Assembly (NCBI GenBank): GCA_004214055.1
Contig: SGYT01000004.1
Coordinates: 1 to 41,697, forward strand
Length of the DNA stretch: 41,697 bases
From: Candidatus Actinomarinales bacterium
GTDB taxonomy: Bacteria > Actinomycetota > Acidimicrobiia > Actinomarinales > Actinomarinaceae
Reading direction: 5' to 3'
Shown: piece after piece, positions 38,075 to 41,697 of the stretch
Layout: every line of letters starts with the position of its first letter
Position numbering within the stretch: the stretch's first letter is position 1
Translations under genes and position numbers: made by a program
The notes under the pieces: generated by a model
Told to the model about the DNA's origin: nothing
Databases searched by the model: none
The model's input: the letters and a program-made list of their open reading frames with translations, nothing else

Positions 38075-39068
38075 GAATAAAGTCATATTAGGTTTTGAAA
38101 CTAGTTGTGATGAAACAGCTATAGCAATTATGAGAAATGATGACCTGTTAGTTAATAAGATATCTTCTCAAGTAGATATCCACGAAAAATTTGGTGGTGT
38201 AGTTCCTGAAGTAGCTTCAAGAGCTCATTCTGAAATGATAAGAAACTTATTTCACTCAGCCCTAAATGAGGGAGGCATAGAGCTTTCTGAAGTAGATATA
38301 GTTGCTTCAACAGATGGGCCAGGTTTAGCAGGTAGTCTTGTTGTTGGTTATAATTTTGCAAAGTCTGTCGCTTGGTCTTTAGATAAACCATTTTTAGGAG
38401 TAGACCACATGGTTGGACACTTAAGTGCTCCTTTAATAGAAAACCCATCTTTAAAACCACCTTTTTTATCTTTACTTGTCTCTGGAGGTCATACACAAAT
38501 TGTTTTAGTCGAAGAGTGGGGTAAATATAATTTAATTGGAACAACTATTGATGATGCAGCCGGGGAGGCTTTTGATAAGTTATCTAGGTATTGTGGTTTT
38601 GGATTTCCAGGTGGACCAGCTATTCAAAAAATTGGAGAAGGAGGAGATGAAAATAAAATTGATTTCCCCAGACCAAAGACTTCTAACAAGTTTGACTATT
38701 CTTTTTCTGGATTAAAAACCGCTGCTATTTATTACTTACAAGGACTTCCTGATGACCAACCTATAAGTAAAAAAGACTTTGCTGCTTCCTACCAAGAAGC
38801 AATTGTCGATTCTTTAATGTCTATATTTGAAAAAGCAGTAAAAGAGACAAATGTACCTACTATCTCAGGAGGTGGAGGAGTTATGGCAAACTCAAGACTA
38901 AGAGAAAAATTAATGATTTTTGCAGAGGACGAGAACAAAGAGTTATTATTACCGTCACCTCAACTATCTACTGATAATGCAGCCATGATTTGTGTTGCTG
39001 CAAAAAACAATTTAATTACTAATAATTTAGGGCTTGAAGACATTAGATTATCTTCAATAATTACCTAA
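38067..39068 (+). CDS. tsaD: tRNA N6-adenosine threonylcarbamoyltransferase TsaD
   Basis: Transfers the threonylcarbamoyl group from threonylcarbamoyl-AMP to A37 of tRNA. The 333-residue product begins LGFETSCDETAIAI. It has the metal-binding HMVGH (two His), LLVSGGHTQIV, DDAAGEAFDKLSR, FDYSFSGLKTA and ISGGGGVMANSRLR, all standard TsaD. It overlaps rimI by 8 nt. With tsaE and tsaB here, only TsaC/TsaC2 of the t6A pathway is outside the window. Confidence 0.97.
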   Translation: MLENKVILGFETSCDETAIAIMRNDDLLVNKISSQVDIHEKFGGVVPEVASRAHSEMIRNLFHSALNEGGIELSEVDIVASTDGPGLAGSLVVGYNFAKSVAWSLDKPFLGVDHMVGHLSAPLIENPSLKPPFLSLLVSGGHTQIVLVEEWGKYNLIGTTIDDAAGEAFDKLSRYCGFGFPGGPAIQKIGEGGDENKIDFPRPKTSNKFDYSFSGLKTAAIYYLQGLPDDQPISKKDFAASYQEAIVDSLMSIFEKAVKETNVPTISGGGGVMANSRLREKLMIFAEDENKELLLPSPQLSTDNAAMICVAAKNNLITNNLGLEDIRLSSIIT

Positions 39069-39148
39069 CAATAATAAAAAAAAATACGTATATAAACAAA
39101 ACAGTATTAAATTCACAATGTAGAAAAAAAATTTAGGAGGTAATGTTA

Positions 39149-39442
39149 ATGAATCTTCAACCACTCGGAGACAGGGTTGTTGTAAAACCTATGTCAGAAG
39201 AAGATATGAAGACTCCATCAGGAATTATTATTCCTGATTCGGCACAAGAAAAGCCACAAGAAGGAGAAGTTGTTGCTGTAGGTCCTGGTGAGCCTAATGA
39301 TAAAGGTGAAAAAATTAAACCAGACGTTAGTAAAGGTGACAAGGTTGTTTACTCAAAATATGGTGGAACTGAAATAAAAGTAGATGGCCAAGAGTATTTA
39401 ATTTTATCAAGCAGGGATATTCTTGCAAAACTAGGTAAGTAA
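39149..39442 (+). CDS. groES: Co-chaperonin GroES
   Basis: Seven-fold lid of the GroEL chamber. I use the ATG at 39149 ([14 protein letters not shown], 97 residues). AGGAGG at 39135-39140 is 8 nt upstream of it but only 2 nt from the ATG at 39143 in the ORF track. The mobile loop and [19 protein letters not shown] are canonical, ending [12 protein letters not shown]. No CIRCE element (TTAGCACTC-N9-GAGTGCTAA) is present upstream. Confidence 0.97.
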   Translation: MNLQPLGDRVVVKPMSEEDMKTPSGIIIPDSAQEKPQEGEVVAVGPGEPNDKGEKIKPDVSKGDKVVYSKYGGTEIKVDGQEYLILSSRDILAKLGK

Positions 39443-41083
<1,641 letters not shown>

Positions 41084-41107
41084 TCATTTCTTAATTTTTT
41101 AAAAAAA

Positions 41108-41132
41108 GGTGGACAATGTCCACCTTTTTTTT
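41108..41132 (+). terminator. Rho-independent terminator after groEL
   Basis: A perfect 7-bp stem GGTGGAC / GTCCACC with loop AAT (41108-41124) is preceded by seven A and followed by eight T (41125-41132). The flanking A and T runs can extend the pairing and make it potentially bidirectional. Confidence 0.92.
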
Positions 41133-41137
41133 ATAGT
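41110..41137 (+). promoter_or_regulatory. Candidate leaderless promoter for aroH
   Basis: TGGACA (41110-41115, five of six consensus bases), a 16-nt spacer and TATAGT (41132-41137) place the expected start at or next to the A of the aroH ATG (41144). The -35 lies in the groEL terminator stem. aroH has no convincing SD, which fits a leaderless mRNA. This is an inference. Confidence 0.45.
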
Positions 41138-41143
41138 AGAGAC

Positions 41144-41485
41144 ATGAATGGTATACGAGGCGCAATTGCAACAGTAAAAAATAATAAAGAAGATATTATT
41201 GAATCTTCGAAGCATTTATTCTCTGAAATAATAGAAAAAAATAATTTAGATCCAAAAAAAATTGTTTCTGTTGTATTCACTACAACTCATGATTTAACAG
41301 AAGCATTTCCAGCAAAAGCTATAAGAGATTTAGGATATGAATACATTTCAGCAATAGATACTTTAGCTCCAAATATTTCTTCAGATATAGATGGTTGTAT
41401 AAGAGTTTTAGTCATATACAGTGAAGAAATCGAAGTTATACATGTCTATCTAAATGATGCAAAAAATTTGCGTCCAGACAGGTAA
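41144..41485 (+). CDS. aroH: Chorismate mutase, AroH type
   Basis: Converts chorismate to prephenate, the branch point to Phe and Tyr. The 113-residue product matches the monofunctional trimeric AroH family of Bacillus: NGIRGAIAT (active-site Arg near the N-terminus), FPAKAIRDLGYEYISA, CIRVLVIYSE (second active-site Arg) and the C-terminal VYLNDAKNLRPD. It starts 11 nt after the groEL terminator with no clear SD. It sits directly before a DAHP synthase gene with a Tyr/Phe attenuator, so the locus is aromatic amino-acid biosynthesis. Confidence 0.93.
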   Translation: MNGIRGAIATVKNNKEDIIESSKHLFSEIIEKNNLDPKKIVSVVFTTTHDLTEAFPAKAIRDLGYEYISAIDTLAPNISSDIDGCIRVLVIYSEEIEVIHVYLNDAKNLRPDR

Positions 41486-41493
41486 AAATCTAT

Positions 41494-41523
41494 TTGCAAA
41501 CTAGTTATACCTGCTAATATAAA
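41494..41523 (+). promoter_or_regulatory. Candidate promoter of the aroF leader
   Basis: TTGCAA (41494-41499) is followed by overlapping -10 candidates, TAATAT (41515-41520, 15-nt spacer) and TATAAA (41518-41523, 18-nt spacer). With the first, initiation falls at the leader-peptide ATG (41528); with the second, at about 41530, which is already inside it. A leaderless leader peptide therefore needs the first register. Confidence 0.45.
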
Positions 41524-41527
41524 TTCA

Positions 41528-41572
41528 ATGAAATTAAACAACACATACTTTTACTTTATCGAGCACATATAA
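41528..41572 (+). CDS. Putative attenuator leader peptide MKLNNTYFYFIEHI
   Basis: A 14-codon frame with four consecutive aromatic codons (TAC TTT TAC TTT, 41546-41557), too short for the ORF track, lies between aroH and the DAHP synthase gene. It has no SD, but the candidate -10 is positioned for a leaderless start. Two nucleotides of its stop region separate it from TTGCCC (41574-41579), which can pair with GGGCAA in the following terminator. This arrangement matches leader peptides of phe/tyr-type attenuators: stalling on Tyr or Phe codons would free the antiterminator. Not recognised from any named family; the function is inferred from composition and position. Confidence 0.65.
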   Translation: MKLNNTYFYFIEHI

Positions 41573-41597
41573 GTTGCCCTAAAGTTACGTTGTGTGA

Positions 41598-41622
41598 AAT
41601 CGGGCAAAGGCCCGATTTTTTT
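41598..41622 (+). terminator. Attenuator terminator upstream of DAHP synthase
   Basis: A perfect 8-bp stem AATCGGGC / GCCCGATT (41598-41605 with 41610-41617) with loop AAAG is followed by T's to 41622. It lies only 14 nt before the aroF start codon and after the leader peptide, so it acts inside the aroF leader rather than ending aroH alone. GGGCAA (41602-41607) can instead pair with TTGCCC (41574-41579), which would disrupt it. Confidence 0.88.
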
Positions 41623-41636
41623 ATTTAGGAGGAAGA

Positions 41637-41697
41637 TTGATAGTAGTAATGAAACAATCGGCAACTGAAGAAGATGTCGAAAGAATTAAGTCTAAAG
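41637..41697 (+). CDS. aroF: 3-deoxy-7-phosphoheptulonate (DAHP) synthase, 5' fragment
   Basis: Only 20 codons are inside the window: MIVVMKQSATEEDVERIKSK. This matches the N-terminal regulatory (ferredoxin-like) domain of type I-beta DAHP synthases such as those of Thermotoga and Bacillus (MIVVMKPGATEEDI type). The enzyme joins PEP and erythrose-4-P, the first committed step of the shikimate pathway. The start is TTG with AGGAGG 4 nt upstream. The neighbouring chorismate mutase and the Tyr/Phe leader support the call; the catalytic part is not visible. Confidence 0.75.
   Translation, partial: MIVVMKQSATEEDVERIKSK

Noticed and set aside
39069-39148. CIRCE/HrcA operator before groES
   Set aside because: No TTAGCACTC or GAGTGCTAA half-site is present; the region is A-rich with only weak -10-like strings.

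Overview
The window is a single, gap-poor, all-plus-strand block of housekeeping genes from an AT-rich bacterium (G+C roughly one third by eye). It holds the secE-nusG / rplKAJL / rpoBC / str / S10 / spc / alpha operons end to end. These are followed by truA, rplM-rpsI, glmM, glmS, alr, tsaE-tsaB-rimI-tsaD, groES-groEL and the start of an aromatic amino-acid locus (aroH, then the first 20 codons of a DAHP synthase). Despite the low G+C the proteins look actinobacterial. RpoC carries the roughly 100-residue charged coiled-coil insertion after its first zinc finger, RpoB and EF-Tu have actinobacterial sequence signatures, and the order rplM-rpsI-glmM-glmS-alr-tsaE-tsaB-rimI-tsaD-groES-groEL matches the (less compact) order in Mycobacterium. 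A streamlined low-GC marine actinobacterium (Actinomarinales-like) is my best guess; the taxon is an inference.

Layout. 1-3295: preprotein translocase SecE, NusG, L11, L1, an L10 leader RNA, L10, L7/L12. 3300-10733: promoter, rpoB, rpoC. 10750-14983: promoter, rpsL, rpsG, fusA, tuf, closed by a strong terminator. 15035-29956: S10-spc-alpha run from rpsJ to rplQ, including secY, adk, map, infA and two small genes absent from the ORF track (rpmD, rpmJ). 29958-31233: an unassigned five-helix membrane protein and truA. 31235-33451: rplM, rpsI, glmM. 33474-33650: a glmS ribozyme in front of glmS. 35452-39068: alr and the t6A genes. 39149-41083: groESL and a terminator. 41144 to end: chorismate mutase, a Tyr/Phe-rich leader peptide with terminator, and the start of DAHP synthase. 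No tRNA, rRNA, CRISPR, IS element or phage gene is visible. The longest stretch without a protein gene is 204 bases, and it is filled by the glmS ribozyme.

The most interesting signals are regulatory. (1) Ahead of the DAHP synthase lies a 14-codon open frame MKLNNTYFYFIEHI, then a TTGCCC/GGGCAA pairing that excludes a Rho-independent terminator. This has the geometry of a classical aromatic amino-acid attenuator, with a probably leaderless leader peptide. (2) A complete glmS ribozyme sits in an apparent actinobacterium, wrapped by an extra 9-bp helix joining the transcript 5' end to the SD region. (3) Several machinery promoters (rpoB, rpsL, rpsJ, infA) share CGGT 7-8 nt after the -10 box. 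Two promoters (rpsJ, aroH) appear to be nested in the terminator of the preceding gene. (4) Zinc sites are missing: RpoC has lost three of four ligands of its second zinc site, and operon-encoded L36 and S14 are the cysteine-poor forms.
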